Assembly (NCBI GenBank): GCA_029817715.1
Contig: JARUPY010000485.1
Span: forward strand, 1-64,000
Reading direction: 5' to 3'
DNA length: 64,000 nucleotides
Source of the DNA: Melastoma dodecandrum
Taxonomy: Eukaryota; Streptophyta; Magnoliopsida; Myrtales; Melastomataceae
The position numbers were made by a program, and so were the translations under genes. Positions 50,136-59,903 of the stretch are shown here, one piece after another; position 1 is the first letter of the stretch; the number at the start of each line of letters is the position of its first letter. The notes under the pieces were generated by a model. The model was given only the letters and a program-made list of their open reading frames with translations. It was not told the DNA's origin and searched no databases.

Positions 50136-51950
50136 TCATGCACGATGTCGGCTATAGAGACCCTCGATCTCTGAAGCGTACTTCTTCTGAACATTGAAGC
50201 GACGAACCTTCATTGTCGCTGTGACTTCGTCATCGTCATGATCCAGTTCCTTCGTCAGCAGATGAAACTTCCGGATCTGCGATACTTGCGCAAGCTGCGC
50301 ATTGGCAGTGTTGATCTCCGACTGGATCAGATCGCGCAAGCTTTCGTTTTCGGTGAGATTCTTGAAATTCGTATAGGCGATGCCTTTTTCCTCGGCCCAC
50401 TTCCCGGCGAGATCATAGTCGATCTGGATCAGCGCTGAGACATACTTGCGCGCCTCACCAATAACGATGCACTCCTTGATGAACGGGCTGGACTTCACCG
50501 TGTTCTCGATTTCCGACGGACTCAGATTCTTTCCGCCCGCCGTAATCATGATATCCTTGAGCCTATCCACGATACGGAAATGGCCATCCTTGAATTCCGC
50601 GACATCTCCGGTGTGCAGCCATCCATCGCGGATCGACATGCGGGTCGCTTCTTCGTTGCGATAGTAACCTTCAAACACCGTATCGCCGCGAATGAGCAAC
50701 TCGTTCGACTGTCCGAGCTTTGTGTCCATCCGATCAATGCCGCTGCCCACGGTCCCCACTCGCCGGTCCGACAGCACCTGCCCCAGCGCGATGCCCGAAC
50801 TTTCCGTCAAACCGTAGACCTCGATCAGTGGCACGCCGATGGCGCGGAAGAAATGCACGATCGCAGGTGAGATCGGCGCGGCACCGGTCATGGCAATGCG
50901 GGTCTTTCGCAGCCCGATGAAGTTCTGCAGCGCGCGGAAGATCAGCCAGTACGACAGCGCAAACTTGAGCTTTTCAGACAACGTTCGGTCGGCCGCGTTC
51001 TTCTCCGCAAAGGGCTCGCAAGCAGCATAGGCCCGCTCGAACATCGCGCGCCGGATACTCCCCGCCTCCAGCAGCTTGATATGGATCGACGAATGCAGCT
51101 TTTCCCAGATGCGCGGCACACCGAGGAACATGCTCGGCGCAACCTCTCGCAGATCCTCCTGCACGGTCCGAATTGACTCTCCGAAGTTGACCAGCGAGGC
51201 CAGATACGTCGGGACCATCACTGTCGTCATCTGCTCGGCGACATGACACAGCGGCAAGTATGACAGAACGCTTGCGGATTGGTCGACAGCCAGCCGATCG
51301 GCGCAACCGATCGCCTGCGCCCGAATGTTCTTGTAGCTCAGCATCGCGCCCTTGGGCTTCCCGGTGGAGCCGGACGTGTAGATGATCAGTCCGATCTGCG
51401 AGAGTTGTTGCCGATCAACAATTCCATCGACCAAAGCTGCGTGGCCGGCTTCGAAATCGGCCCCCAGCGCTTCGAGCGCATCGAACGACATCACCTGATC
51501 GGGCGGATAGTCCCTGATGCCCTTGGTCTCAATGACGATGATCCGCCGCAACTTTGGCAGTTCATCGCGGCGTTCCAGAACCTTGTCGACCTGCTCCTGA
51601 TCCTCGCAGACGATGACCTCGGATTCGGAATGCGCCAGCACATAAGCAACTTCGTTCGACGGGCTGGTCGGATAAACACCGACCGCGATCCCATCGACGA
51701 TGTTTGCGCCAAGTTGCGCCAGCACCCATTCGATCCGGTTCTCGGACAGAATGGCGACGTGACCGCCCTCGTTGAGGCCGAGCGCGCGAAAGCCGAGGCC
51801 GACATGGCAAGCCCGCTGGTAATAGCGCTGCCAGGTCGAAGGATTCCAGATCCCGAACTCCTTTTGACGGATCGCCACGCGCTCCGGATAGCGGCGCGCG
51901 TTCTCGCGCAGCATTTGCGGCAGCGTCAGTTGGGGAAACCTGTCGCTCAT
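50136..51950 (-). CDS. Long-chain acyl-CoA ligase (FadD/FAA1 type)
   Basis: 604 aa from ATG 51950. AMP-binding motif IIYTSGSTGKPKGAML, the LSYLPLCHVAEQMTT segment typical of the longer eukaryote-like ligases (AMP-dependent synthetase with EVYGLTESSG), GWLHTGDVAEFKDGHFRIVD and KDIMITAGGKNLSPSEIENT. It is the next gene after livF, 19 bases away, a linkage often seen in Bradyrhizobium-like genomes where Liv-type transporters are paired with fatty or aromatic acid ligases. Confidence 0.85.
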   Translation of the reverse strand: MSDRFPQLTLPQMLRENARRYPERVAIRQKEFGIWNPSTWQRYYQRACHVGLGFRALGLNEGGHVAILSENRIEWVLAQLGANIVDGIAVGVYPTSPSNEVAYVLAHSESEVIVCEDQEQVDKVLERRDELPKLRRIIVIETKGIRDYPPDQVMSFDALEALGADFEAGHAALVDGIVDRQQLSQIGLIIYTSGSTGKPKGAMLSYKNIRAQAIGCADRLAVDQSASVLSYLPLCHVAEQMTTVMVPTYLASLVNFGESIRTVQEDLREVAPSMFLGVPRIWEKLHSSIHIKLLEAGSIRRAMFERAYAACEPFAEKNAADRTLSEKLKFALSYWLIFRALQNFIGLRKTRIAMTGAAPISPAIVHFFRAIGVPLIEVYGLTESSGIALGQVLSDRRVGTVGSGIDRMDTKLGQSNELLIRGDTVFEGYYRNEEATRMSIRDGWLHTGDVAEFKDGHFRIVDRLKDIMITAGGKNLSPSEIENTVKSSPFIKECIVIGEARKYVSALIQIDYDLAGKWAEEKGIAYTNFKNLTENESLRDLIQSEINTANAQLAQVSQIRKFHLLTKELDHDDDEVTATMKVRRFNVQKKYASEIEGLYSRHRA

Positions 51951-51969
51951 TCGATCCTCGTTCACAATC

Positions 51970-52782
51970 CTAGGACAGCCAGCGCTTGCGGCGCTTGTAG
52001 TGTTTGATACCGCGAAAGCCCTTGGTCTCCGCGTTCGCCGCCCCAACGCCGAGATAAAATTCTCGAACGTCCTGATCGCGCAGAAGCTGCGCCGTGGGGC
52101 CGTCTGTTACGATCCTTCCCGACTCCATGATGTACCCGTAGGTCGAGACAGCGAAGGCGACGGCCGCATTCTGCTCGACCAAAAGCATCGAGACGCCCTG
52201 CTCGCGGTTGATGCGAGCGATGATCGTGAAAATTTCCTCCACCAGTTTCGGCGACAGGCCGAGCGACGGTTCATCGAGCAGCATGAGTTCTGGTTGAGCG
52301 ATTAGCGCGCGGCCGATGGCCAGCATCTGTTGTTCGCCGCCGGATAGGTAACCGGCGCGCCCGGTTCGCCGCTCGAACAAACGCGGAAAATAAGTGTAGA
52401 CGAGATCGAAAGGAGTCTTCGCGTCGCTGCGCCCTGACATTGCGTAGGTCGCCGCAGTAAGATTCTCCTCGACCGTCAGGTCTTCGAAAACTCGGCGTCC
52501 TTCCATCACATGAAACAGCCCACTCTGCACCAATTGATGCGGGGCGAGACGCGAGACGGCATCGCCCTTAAACAGGATCTCGCCGGTCGTGACGTTGCCG
52601 CCTTCCAGTTCAAGAAGATTGGAGACAGCTTTGAGCGTGGTCGATTTGCCAGCTCCGTTGGAGCCAAGCAACGCGACCACCGCTCCCTTGTCGATCTTCA
52701 GCGACAGGCCGCGGAGCACCTGGATCGTCTTGTTATAAACGACCTCGATATTATTTACTGAGAGAAGCGCATCCGCGTCCAT
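51970..52782 (-). CDS. livF: Branched-chain amino acid-type ABC transporter ATPase, LivF-like
   Basis: 270 aa from ATG 52782 (an upstream GTG overlapping the preceding stop is possible). Walker A LLGSNGAGKST, signature LSGGEQQMLAIGRAL, Walker B LMLLDEPSLGLSP, and the LivF-type end (ATG... LLRDQDVREFYLGVG). A 30-residue C-terminal addition (ETKGFRGIKHYKRRKRWLS) is basic and characteristic of the copies that occur next to acyl-CoA ligases. Confidence 0.85.
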   Translation of the reverse strand: MDADALLSVNNIEVVYNKTIQVLRGLSLKIDKGAVVALLGSNGAGKSTTLKAVSNLLELEGGNVTTGEILFKGDAVSRLAPHQLVQSGLFHVMEGRRVFEDLTVEENLTAATYAMSGRSDAKTPFDLVYTYFPRLFERRTGRAGYLSGGEQQMLAIGRALIAQPELMLLDEPSLGLSPKLVEEIFTIIARINREQGVSMLLVEQNAAVAFAVSTYGYIMESGRIVTDGPTAQLLRDQDVREFYLGVGAANAETKGFRGIKHYKRRKRWLS

Positions 52783-52787
52783 TATCG

Positions 52788-53966
52788 TCACTTTGCAATC
52801 TTGATCCAGTCGGAGACCGGCTTCATGGTTTTGTTCGCGCCGTCGTACTGATAGACGCGACCGACAGGAATGGTGTTACCAGAGATCGAGATTGGTACGC
52901 CGATGATGCCGCCGGTATCGAAGTCCTTGATCGAATTCAACGCGGTCTTCATGTTGGTCGCGGTGAGATCCTTCTTGGCATCTAGTGTACGCTTTGCGGC
53001 TTCGACCATCAGCATCGCGGTGAGAAAACCCTGGGTATAGTATATCGTCTGATACTCGGGGCGGAGCTGCCGGATTTTGTCGAGTGTCGGCGACTTTCCT
53101 TCCGTGTCGAAATAATAGCGATATGGCATCACACCCATGTAGCCGTCGGCGACCGCAGCAGAATTGGCCCAGATGGAATTGTCCATCGACCAGAACGTGC
53201 CCATGAACTTGCTCTTAAGGCCCAGTTGCTTCATCTGCGTCATGAATTCCGGCAACGGCGCAAGAACATAGCCGTGAAAGATCGTGTAGTCGGGATCCGC
53301 CCGGCGCAGCTTTAAGACTTCGGTCGACACATCGACGCTGGTCGGCGGTGTTGCTATCTTACCGACAATTTTTAGACCCAATTCCGCCGCCCGCTTCTCT
53401 GTCGCCGCAATAGGATCCCGACCAAATTCGGTATCTGAGTTGACGAGAACAATTTTGGCGCCGGGCGTCGTTTTGGCGATATATTCCAAGAGAATACCGA
53501 TCATTTGTGAATAATCGGGGCCAGGGATGAACTGATACGGAAAATTCTTCGTATCGTTCAACTCAGTCGCGAAAGATGTGCCGGCCATAAGGATATTGTC
53601 ACGGCGATTGAGTTCGGCGTTGATGGTCTTGGAAAACCCCGTGGAATCGCCATAGTAGAGATTCACCTTCTCGCTGGCGGTGATGCGGTTGAACGCAGCG
53701 ATGGATTTGTCGACCGCGTATCCAGTGTCTTCCGAAATATATTTAATCTTGCGCCCCCCGATGCCGCCAGCGTCGTTAGCGATCTTCACATAATCCTGAA
53801 ACCCGACATTGATCGGAATACCTGCGAAGCCGAATGCGCCGGTCAGGGGCATCGATGCGCCGATGACAATATCATCGGCAGCGCGTGCCGACGTTTGGAT
53901 TCCGAGAGCAAGACAGCCGGCGGCTGCATACGACATCAATTTCCGGCGCGTTGGAAAAATACTCAT
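52788..53966 (-). CDS. ABC transporter substrate-binding protein, LivK-like
   Basis: 392 aa from ATG 53966; GGGAGAAA upstream. Signal peptide at residues 1-30 (RRKLMSYAAAGCLALGIQTS, cut after ARA). The mature part has the type I periplasmic fold: VIGASMPLTGAFGFAGIPIN, YGDSTGFSKTINAELNRRDN, then DPDYTIFHGYVLAPLPEFMT. It binds the substrate of the Liv-type transporter; neighbours suggest an organic acid and not an amino acid. Confidence 0.85.
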   Translation of the reverse strand: MSIFPTRRKLMSYAAAGCLALGIQTSARAADDIVIGASMPLTGAFGFAGIPINVGFQDYVKIANDAGGIGGRKIKYISEDTGYAVDKSIAAFNRITASEKVNLYYGDSTGFSKTINAELNRRDNILMAGTSFATELNDTKNFPYQFIPGPDYSQMIGILLEYIAKTTPGAKIVLVNSDTEFGRDPIAATEKRAAELGLKIVGKIATPPTSVDVSTEVLKLRRADPDYTIFHGYVLAPLPEFMTQMKQLGLKSKFMGTFWSMDNSIWANSAAVADGYMGVMPYRYYFDTEGKSPTLDKIRQLRPEYQTIYYTQGFLTAMLMVEAAKRTLDAKKDLTATNMKTALNSIKDFDTGGIIGVPISISGNTIPVGRVYQYDGANKTMKPVSDWIKIAK

Positions 53967-53983
53967 TATTTTCTCCCTACATA

Positions 53984-55024
53984 CTACTTTTTGAACGGCC
54001 ATAGATGGAAGAAGCGCCGTATGCGGCGCCAGGTCTCGGCGAGGCCCTGCGGTTCAAACAACAGAAACACAACGATGAGCAAGCCGAAAACGATTGTGCG
54101 AATTGGCGACAGCTGTGCTGTCGCGTTCGGAATGAAGGTCATGTATGAAACCAAGAGCTTGAGAAGCTCCGGGATCACGGTCATGAAGATCGCACCAAGG
54201 ATGCCGCCAAGGATCGTGCCCATGCCGCCGACGATGACGGCGGCGAGGAAGAATATCGAATAGATCAACGGAAAGCTTTCCGGCGTAACCACGCGAAAGA
54301 AATAGGCCCACATCCCGCCAGCAATACCGGCGTAAAAGGACGAGAGCGCAAAGGAAAGCAGCTTGTATTTCAGCAGAGGAATTCCCAGCACTTCAGCGGA
54401 AATATCGCGGTCGCGGATCGCAATGAAGGCGCGGCCGATACGGGTCCGGAACAGGTTGGCTGCGGCGAACACCGATAGTGCGGTCAGTGGCACGAACAGC
54501 CAGTACAACTGGAACGGACGCACGAAATCGTATTCGAACAACCGCGCCGGCGGCATGCTGAGCCCCTGCGTACCTCCAAGGATCGACGGTCCGTTCGTGT
54601 ATAGGAAATGCAGAATGAATGATGCCGCGATGGTCGCAATAGCCAGGTAAAGGCCTTTTACGCGAAGGCTTGGGACCCCGAAGATCGCGCCGACACCCGC
54701 GGCGACTACTCCAGCTGCAATCAAATTGAAGATAAAGAGCGTACCTACATGGATCTCGAGGATCGCGACCGTATAGGCTCCGACCGACATGAAGGCCGCT
54801 TGGCCCACGCTTATGAGTCCGGTATAGCCTGTGAGAATGTTGAGACCAGTTGTACCGACGATATGGATTGCGACGAGACACGCAAGATAAATCCAGTACT
54901 GGTCAGCCAAGAACGGAAACACCACCAGCCCTGCGAACAGCAACAGCAGCATCACGCGCTGCACATTGGTATCCAAAAACGACTCTGCCTGGGCATAAGT
55001 TTCGTGGGCGGCGCTTATACGCAT
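53984..55024 (-). CDS. livM: ABC transporter permease, LivM-like
   Basis: 346 aa; ATG 55024 overlaps the livH stop (ATGA). Eight or more hydrophobic spans, with the LivM signatures NILTGYTGLISVGQAAFMSV, GLYLAIATIAASFILHFL and GGMGTILGGILGAIFMTVIP. The C-terminus ends on a basic cytoplasmic tail (WRRIRRFFHLWPFKK). Complete. Confidence 0.85.
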   Translation of the reverse strand: MRISAAHETYAQAESFLDTNVQRVMLLLLFAGLVVFPFLADQYWIYLACLVAIHIVGTTGLNILTGYTGLISVGQAAFMSVGAYTVAILEIHVGTLFIFNLIAAGVVAAGVGAIFGVPSLRVKGLYLAIATIAASFILHFLYTNGPSILGGTQGLSMPPARLFEYDFVRPFQLYWLFVPLTALSVFAAANLFRTRIGRAFIAIRDRDISAEVLGIPLLKYKLLSFALSSFYAGIAGGMWAYFFRVVTPESFPLIYSIFFLAAVIVGGMGTILGGILGAIFMTVIPELLKLLVSYMTFIPNATAQLSPIRTIVFGLLIVVFLLFEPQGLAETWRRIRRFFHLWPFKK

Positions 55025-55905
55025 CAGAGTCGCTCGATCTCGATTGTGCCAAACAATCCGTAGGGCCGGATCATCATGGCAATGATAAGAGTAACAAAAG
55101 TGACGAAGAGCTTGAATTCGCCACCAAGATACGTACCGACGAGCGCTTCAATGACACCGAATCGCCAGGCCAGCCACAAGCACCCCAGCAATCGAGTCGA
55201 GCCCGCCAACAATTACCGCGACGAGAACCGTTAATCCGAACACGCCCATGCTCGGCGAGATACCACCGACCGAGCCAATGAGGATCCCCGATACAGCCGT
55301 CGCCATCCCCGCGACAATCCACGAAATCGAGAACACCGCTGGAACGTTGATGCCGCATGAAAACGCTGCCCCCTGATCAGCAGCGGTGGCGCGCAGCGCC
55401 ACGCCGCCGCGCCATTTGCGAAAGACCAAGAGAAAACCAGCTATGAGCAACGAAGCGACGACGAAGCATACCGCTATCTTCGGCGATACATAAGCATCGC
55501 CAATGAACACTGGTTTTGTCGGGAGGAAATTAGGCAGTGTTCTGGGATCTCCACCCCAGACGAGTTCAACAAGGCCAATCAACACCGAGCTCAACCGACC
55601 GTCACCATAAACACCGAGATCGGACTTTCACCAAGCATCGGCCGTATGAGCGCCCGCTCCACCACGCCGCCAAGAACACCGCCACCGATCACGGTCAGTA
55701 TAATCGCGAGCCACACAGGTAGGGCCAGCGCGGTGGTCAGACCGAAGAAGAAATAGGCGCACAGCATCAACATCTCGCCGACAGCGAGATTGATCACCTT
55801 CGTCGCTTTGTAGATCAGCACAAAGGCGATGCCTGTCAGGGCAAACAACGCACCTGATCCCAGACCCGACAGAACAACCTCGATGAGAAAGAGCCAGTCC
55901 ATCAT
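55024..55905 (-). CDS. livH: ABC transporter permease, LivH-like (two frameshifts)
   Basis: ATG 55905 overlaps the livG stop. The protein should be about 293 aa: SGALFALTGIAFVLIYKATK, VINLAVGEMLMLCAY, PISVFMVTVG, then after a shift near 55597 SSVLIGLVELVWGG, GINVPAVFSISWIVAGMATA, VGGLDSIAGVLVAGLAI, and after a second shift near 55165 GVIEALVGTYLGGEFKLFVT to IEIERL. Both breaks are single-base and the rest is conserved, so they may be sequence errors; if real, the transporter is inactive. Confidence 0.75.
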
Positions 55906-56735
55906 ACTGCCTTCTTGCAAGCGATACGCCGCGACAATTCTCCGACATCGCCGGACCCGAGATAGGCCGTGATCACGTCCGGGTTGTTCTGAATCTCCGC
56001 GGGTTTTCCGGCCGCGATCACCTGACCGAAATTCAGCACGACAACGTGGTCCGAGATATCCATCACCACGCCCATGTCGTGTTCGACCATCAGGACGGTC
56101 ACCCCCCACTCCTCCTTCGCGTCGAGGATGAAACGCGCCATATCTTCTGTCTCTTCGCGATTCATGCCCGCCACCGGCTCATCGAGCATCAGCACGCGCG
56201 GCTGCATCGCAAGCGCGCGAGCAAGTTCGACGCGCTTGCGCAAGCCATAGGATAGCGACGCGACGGGATGATCGCGGATGTACTCCATCTCGAGGAAATC
56301 AAGCACGCGCCGCTCGAGCTCGGAACGCAGTTCAAGCTCCTCACGCCTGGCGCGACCGAAGTACCACAGCGCATCGAACACGTTCGTCTGCATGTGCGCG
56401 TGACGGCCGAGCTTGATGTTGTCCAGCACGGTCATGCCGCGAAACAGCGCGATGTTCTGGAACGTGCGTGCCAGGCCCATCTTAGCCCGCGCCGGCGGAT
56501 GCAGCCGAGTAATGTCTTCGCCGCCGAATTCAATCTTGCCTTCCGAAGGTTTGTAAAAGCCAGATATGCAGTTGAATAGCGATGTCTTGCCGGCGCCATT
56601 CGGCCCGATCACCGCCGTGATCGCGCCCGGCGCTACAGAGAAGGCAACATCCGACAGCGCCTTCAGCCCGCCGAACGCAAGCGACAAATGGCTGACGTTC
56701 AAGCCTGCAGAGTCTGGCTTAGAAAAATCCGACAA
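55902..56735 (-). CDS. livG: Branched-chain amino acid-type ABC transporter ATPase, LivG-like
   Basis: 278 aa from a TTG at 56735 that follows GGGGGA; an earlier TTG at 56804 would add 23 residues. Walker A VIGPNGAGKTSLFN, signature ASLSYGLRKRVELARAL, Walker B VLMLDEPVAGMN, and the LivG-type LARTFQNIALFRGMTVLDNI. First gene of the transport operon; four genes downstream are coupled or closely spaced. Confidence 0.85.
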   Translation of the reverse strand: MSDFSKPDSAGLNVSHLSLAFGGLKALSDVAFSVAPGAITAVIGPNGAGKTSLFNCISGFYKPSEGKIEFGGEDITRLHPPARAKMGLARTFQNIALFRGMTVLDNIKLGRHAHMQTNVFDALWYFGRARREELELRSELERRVLDFLEMEYIRDHPVASLSYGLRKRVELARALAMQPRVLMLDEPVAGMNREETEDMARFILDAKEEWGVTVLMVEHDMGVVMDISDHVVVLNFGQVIAAGKPAEIQNNPDVITAYLGSGDVGELSRRIACKKAV

Positions 56736-56994
56736 TTGATATCCCCCGTTGACCGTCGCGGCGCTTTTCGCGCTCTTGCAGTCATATTTTGAAAGCTTGT
56801 CCAATCTTATCGTTTCTGCACTACCGGCGTGCGATCCCGGTATTTTTGCCGCATGTCCATCGAGGTGATTGCGGGCCTGTTCTTATCCACCGTGCCGGTG
56901 CTCGACGCCCCAATGCTTCCCTTGCACTGCGATAGGCAGGCGCGAGACGATTTCGCAGCCAAGACGTGAACGACCACCCCAGCTTTCGCACATA

Positions 56995-57315
56995 TCAACG
57001 CACCGAAGCATTGGTTGGAATAGGATGCATCTGCAACAATGCAGTTCGAATGTCCTCGCTTGTCATCTCCCAGTCGTTGTCGAAATTCGCGACGATCTCT
57101 TTCATGAACCTCTCGGTCATCGACAACGCCTTCTGTTGATCGCCGTAATATTCGTTCAGTATTGCCAAAGACAATTGCATTGGCTCATCGCCTTCGTAAC
57201 TCCATTCAAAGAAGCCGCTGCCATAAGTCCTGATATGGAGAACGTGATCCAGCGGCTGCCCATCGACCGTCACGCGCACTCCGTCAATCGATCTCGTTCC
57301 CTTGAAAATACTCAT
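56995..57315 (-). CDS. DUF6166-type protein
   Basis: 106 aa from ATG 57315. Opens MSIFKGTRSIDGVRVTVDGQ, then PLDHVLHIRTYGSGFFEWSY and AILNEYYGDQQKALSMTERF, which looks like the small DUF6166 domain found in many proteobacteria and mobile elements. Function unknown. It stands alone between the SDR and livG. Confidence 0.55.
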   Translation of the reverse strand: MSIFKGTRSIDGVRVTVDGQPLDHVLHIRTYGSGFFEWSYEGDEPMQLSLAILNEYYGDQQKALSMTERFMKEIVANFDNDWEMTSEDIRTALLQMHPIPTNASVR

Positions 57316-57397
57316 GTCCTTGCCCTTCAAGCCTTTGCACGGGTATCGAGCACAGGCCGCACGTACACGCACCTATCGCGACAACCGCTCACAACCG

Positions 57398-58159
57398 TCA
57401 CGAAAATGCTCGATACGCCAGAAACCCGCCATCCACCGGAAGTTCGACGCCGTTAACGTACGAAGCTTCATCGGATGACAGGAAGGCGATGGCTTCAGCG
57501 ACTTCGGGAAAGAGACCAGTGCGCCCTAACGGGACCGACTTCAGAAGCTTTGGACGCAACTCCGGGTCGGCAGATGCAACAGATGTGCGCATCGGCGGCA
57601 TCCACCCGGGAATAACCGCGTTCGAGCGGATGTTATCCTTCGCGTAGTATCCCGATGCTGACTTCACGAGAAGAAGTATTGCCGCCTTTGCCGCATTGTA
57701 TCCCATGTGGACGTAATCCGCGCCAACCTTTCCCGCGATGGATGAGACGGCAACGATTGATCCACCGCCAGCCTGGGCAATGGCCGGTGCTGAATGTTTG
57801 ATGCCAAGGAACGTTCCACGAGCGTGGATCGCAAGGAGACGATCAAAATATTCCGTATCCATGACATCCGGAATCATCCCGCTGATCCCCGCATTGCTAA
57901 CAAGCCCGTCGAGCCTGCCATAGCTGGATACAGCAAAATTCGCCGCACCGATCCAATCCGGTTCATTGCAAACATCGAGATGAAAGACCGACGCAGATCC
58001 ACCATCAGAAATGATCGACTGAGCAACTCGCGAAGCGTCTTCATCGAGTATGTCGCCGATAACAATGTTAGCTCCTTTGCGCGCCATAAGGCGGGCGGCG
58101 CTCTCACCAAGGCCGCTCGCCGCGCCGGAAATAAGAAAAGTCTTGCCCGTCAGCTTCAT
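57398..58159 (-). CDS. Short-chain dehydrogenase/reductase
   Basis: 253 aa. N-terminal Rossmann motif SGAASGLGESAARLMARKG (TGxxxGxG type), NAG (SNAGISGMI), catalytic Ser in AVSSIAGK and YxxxK in GYNAAKAAI, end with VNGVELPVDGGFLAYRAFS: a classical SDR, probably NAD-dependent given the acidic VIGDILDED. Substrate unknown; neighbours suggest lipid or organic acid metabolism. Confidence 0.85.
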   Translation of the reverse strand: MKLTGKTFLISGAASGLGESAARLMARKGANIVIGDILDEDASRVAQSIISDGGSASVFHLDVCNEPDWIGAANFAVSSYGRLDGLVSNAGISGMIPDVMDTEYFDRLLAIHARGTFLGIKHSAPAIAQAGGGSIVAVSSIAGKVGADYVHMGYNAAKAAILLLVKSASGYYAKDNIRSNAVIPGWMPPMRTSVASADPELRPKLLKSVPLGRTGLFPEVAEAIAFLSSDEASYVNGVELPVDGGFLAYRAFS

Positions 58160-58216
58160 TAGAAGTTCCTATTTCTCGGTGACGCCGTAACGCGTTTTCT
58201 CACTAACGCAACGTTC

Positions 58217-58402
58217 CTATTTGTTGACCTGACTTTTCGGTTTGACATCGGGAAAGACCCAAATGGCAAAAACCACGAACAGGCCAACCCCCACGGATAC
58301 CAAAGCCGGTGCAATTAGTCCGATGCGATAGTCGTAAGCTGCGATACCGCAAGCAACAGCGAGAACAAGAATCGAAATCACAGACTTTATTTTGGCCATC
58401 AT
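58217..58402 (-). CDS. Small membrane protein
   Basis: 61 aa, MMAKIKSVISILVLAVACGI. Two hydrophobic spans (about 8-26 and 31-51), short basic tail. Sixteen bases after the preceding gene, so in one unit with it. No family. Confidence 0.5.
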   Translation of the reverse strand: MMAKIKSVISILVLAVACGIAAYDYRIGLIAPALVSVGVGLFVVFAIWVFPDVKPKSQVNK

Positions 58403-58417
58403 GATCTTATTCCTCGC

Positions 58418-58840
58418 TCAAATCATCGACAGCGTAGCTACGACAGAAGAGGATCGACAAAGCATCACCAGCGCGACTGCTTGAACGCAGAGCAAGACCG
58501 TCAATCCACCGCGGCTGTCGATCCAACGCTCGGGAAACACATCAAGGATGGCCGGCACAAAGAGGAATATCCAACTTGCCATAAGAATGATGCTCGACAC
58601 GCGAAGGGTAAGCGCAGCAAACAAAGCCGTTCCTGCGAGTAGTAAGAAGAGCAAGAAGATGTTCACGACCACCAGGCCAGTTCCGCTCGGGATCGAGAGA
58701 TTGTTTGCTCGCACACCCAAGGGCAGCATGCCGGAAATTGTCAGCCCGCTTAGACAACAGGCTAGCCAAAGAATGGAGAACCATCCCAGCGACACGAGAT
58801 CCGGCTCCACTGTACGGGCAATCGAAAGCGCAGCTTCCAT
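58418..58840 (-). CDS. Membrane protein of unknown function
   Basis: 140 aa from ATG 58840, after GGGAG. Four hydrophobic spans (WFSILWLACCLSGLTISG, GLVVVNIFLLFLLLAGTALF, IILMASWIFLFVPAI, LTVLLCVQAVALVML). No motif recognised. Likely co-transcribed with the fatty acid hydroxylase-type gene upstream. Confidence 0.55.
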   Translation of the reverse strand: MEAALSIARTVEPDLVSLGWFSILWLACCLSGLTISGMLPLGVRANNLSIPSGTGLVVVNIFLLFLLLAGTALFAALTLRVSSIILMASWIFLFVPAILDVFPERWIDSRGGLTVLLCVQAVALVMLCRSSSVVATLSMI

Positions 58841-58887
58841 CAACGTTGCTCCCAACTTCCAATTTACTCAAAGCACGACAGGCAAGC

Positions 58888-59676
58888 TCACTGGCTCTCC
58901 GCCAAGCGCTGCAATTTTAGCGTCGGTGTTTTTGCTGTTTTTCGCAGGCCCGATTTTACGTGCTTCCAGCTATTTCCATTGAAGACGTGCCCGAAGAAGC
59001 CGCGATCGAGATCGGACGTGCCGTAAACCCAATCGAAAATCGGAGTTCCGATGCCCATATTGACTTCCATCATGATGGAGTGGTCGTGATGGGCTTTGTG
59101 ATGCCTGCGCGCGGTGTTGACGATCGGACAGTTGATCAGGAACCAATTGTCTTCGACGTGGCAGCAGAAATGAACAAACTCGTACCACATGTAACTACCA
59201 ATCACGCTTGCCATGAGAAGCCAACCAACATTCGGCGAGAGCAGCAGACCGCAAATCACCGCGCTAGGCAGAGCCAAGAGAAGCATGGTGGCCATTGTGA
59301 ACGGCGGGAAGAAAGTGACACGCCAGTCCATGTGGTCAGCAAATCGCATCTCATGGTCAGTGAAGAACTGATGATGCTGCAGAGTATGGCGCTTGTAGAG
59401 TTCACGAAGCGCCCCATTCTGCGCAGGCCGATGAAGCCATACACGGTGGGCCCAATATTCTCCGAACTGGTACGCCAGGAAAACAACAGGAATGGCGCCC
59501 CACTCCCACCACGCAACGTCACGCAAATTCGCCGCGCAGACGTAAACAACGGCGAGGCCGGAGACAAAAATCACCGCGACGTGAAGCCAGCCGTTGTACC
59601 AAGTTGCGATTTGATGACGATAGGTCGCACGGAACGCGCGTTGCCTATCGGACATGGCTGATTTCTGCAGTTCCAT
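58888..59676 (-). CDS. Sterol desaturase/fatty acid hydroxylase-family membrane enzyme
   Basis: 262 aa from ATG 59676, with GAGGAGG upstream. The di-iron histidine boxes are clear: HRVWLH (HxxxxH, about 82-87), HTLQHH (HxxHH, about 106-111) and RRHHKAHHDH (about 203-212). Hydrophobic spans flank them (LHVAVIFVSGLAVVYVCA, MATMLLLALPSAVICGLLL). The family puts hydroxyls or double bonds on lipids in the membrane. Divergent from a GntR gene with a palindrome in between, so it is probably under its control. Confidence 0.8.
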   Translation of the reverse strand: MELQKSAMSDRQRAFRATYRHQIATWYNGWLHVAVIFVSGLAVVYVCAANLRDVAWWEWGAIPVVFLAYQFGEYWAHRVWLHRPAQNGALRELYKRHTLQHHQFFTDHEMRFADHMDWRVTFFPPFTMATMLLLALPSAVICGLLLSPNVGWLLMASVIGSYMWYEFVHFCCHVEDNWFLINCPIVNTARRHHKAHHDHSIMMEVNMGIGTPIFDWVYGTSDLDRGFFGHVFNGNSWKHVKSGLRKTAKTPTLKLQRLAESQ

Positions 59677-59722
59677 GACCCTTCCTCCTCTTTTAGCCGA
59701 CAATTCAGGATCATAACCCCAT

Positions 59723-59754
59723 TTGCCGACGTCTGAAATTTCAGTTGTCGGCAA
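59723..59754. promoter_or_regulatory. 32-bp dyad, probable GntR operator
   Basis: TTGCCGAC at 59723-59730 and GTCGGCAA at 59747-59754 flank a perfect CTGAAATTTCAG; 14 of 16 positions of the half-sites match. It lies 47 bases before the hydroxylase-type gene and 150 before the GntR start. Confidence 0.6.
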
Positions 59755-59903
59755 CATAATCCCGGGGCCTGCCGCTTGTCAAGTCTGTTGCAGTGGCCAT
59801 CTCCACCGCTCAAGCTGAGAGGTCATTTGCGTCGTTGCGATCGGACAAATGTCAGCTATGTGTAATCATATTGATCCGTCCAAATCGAGAGAGCCCCGGT
59901 CTG

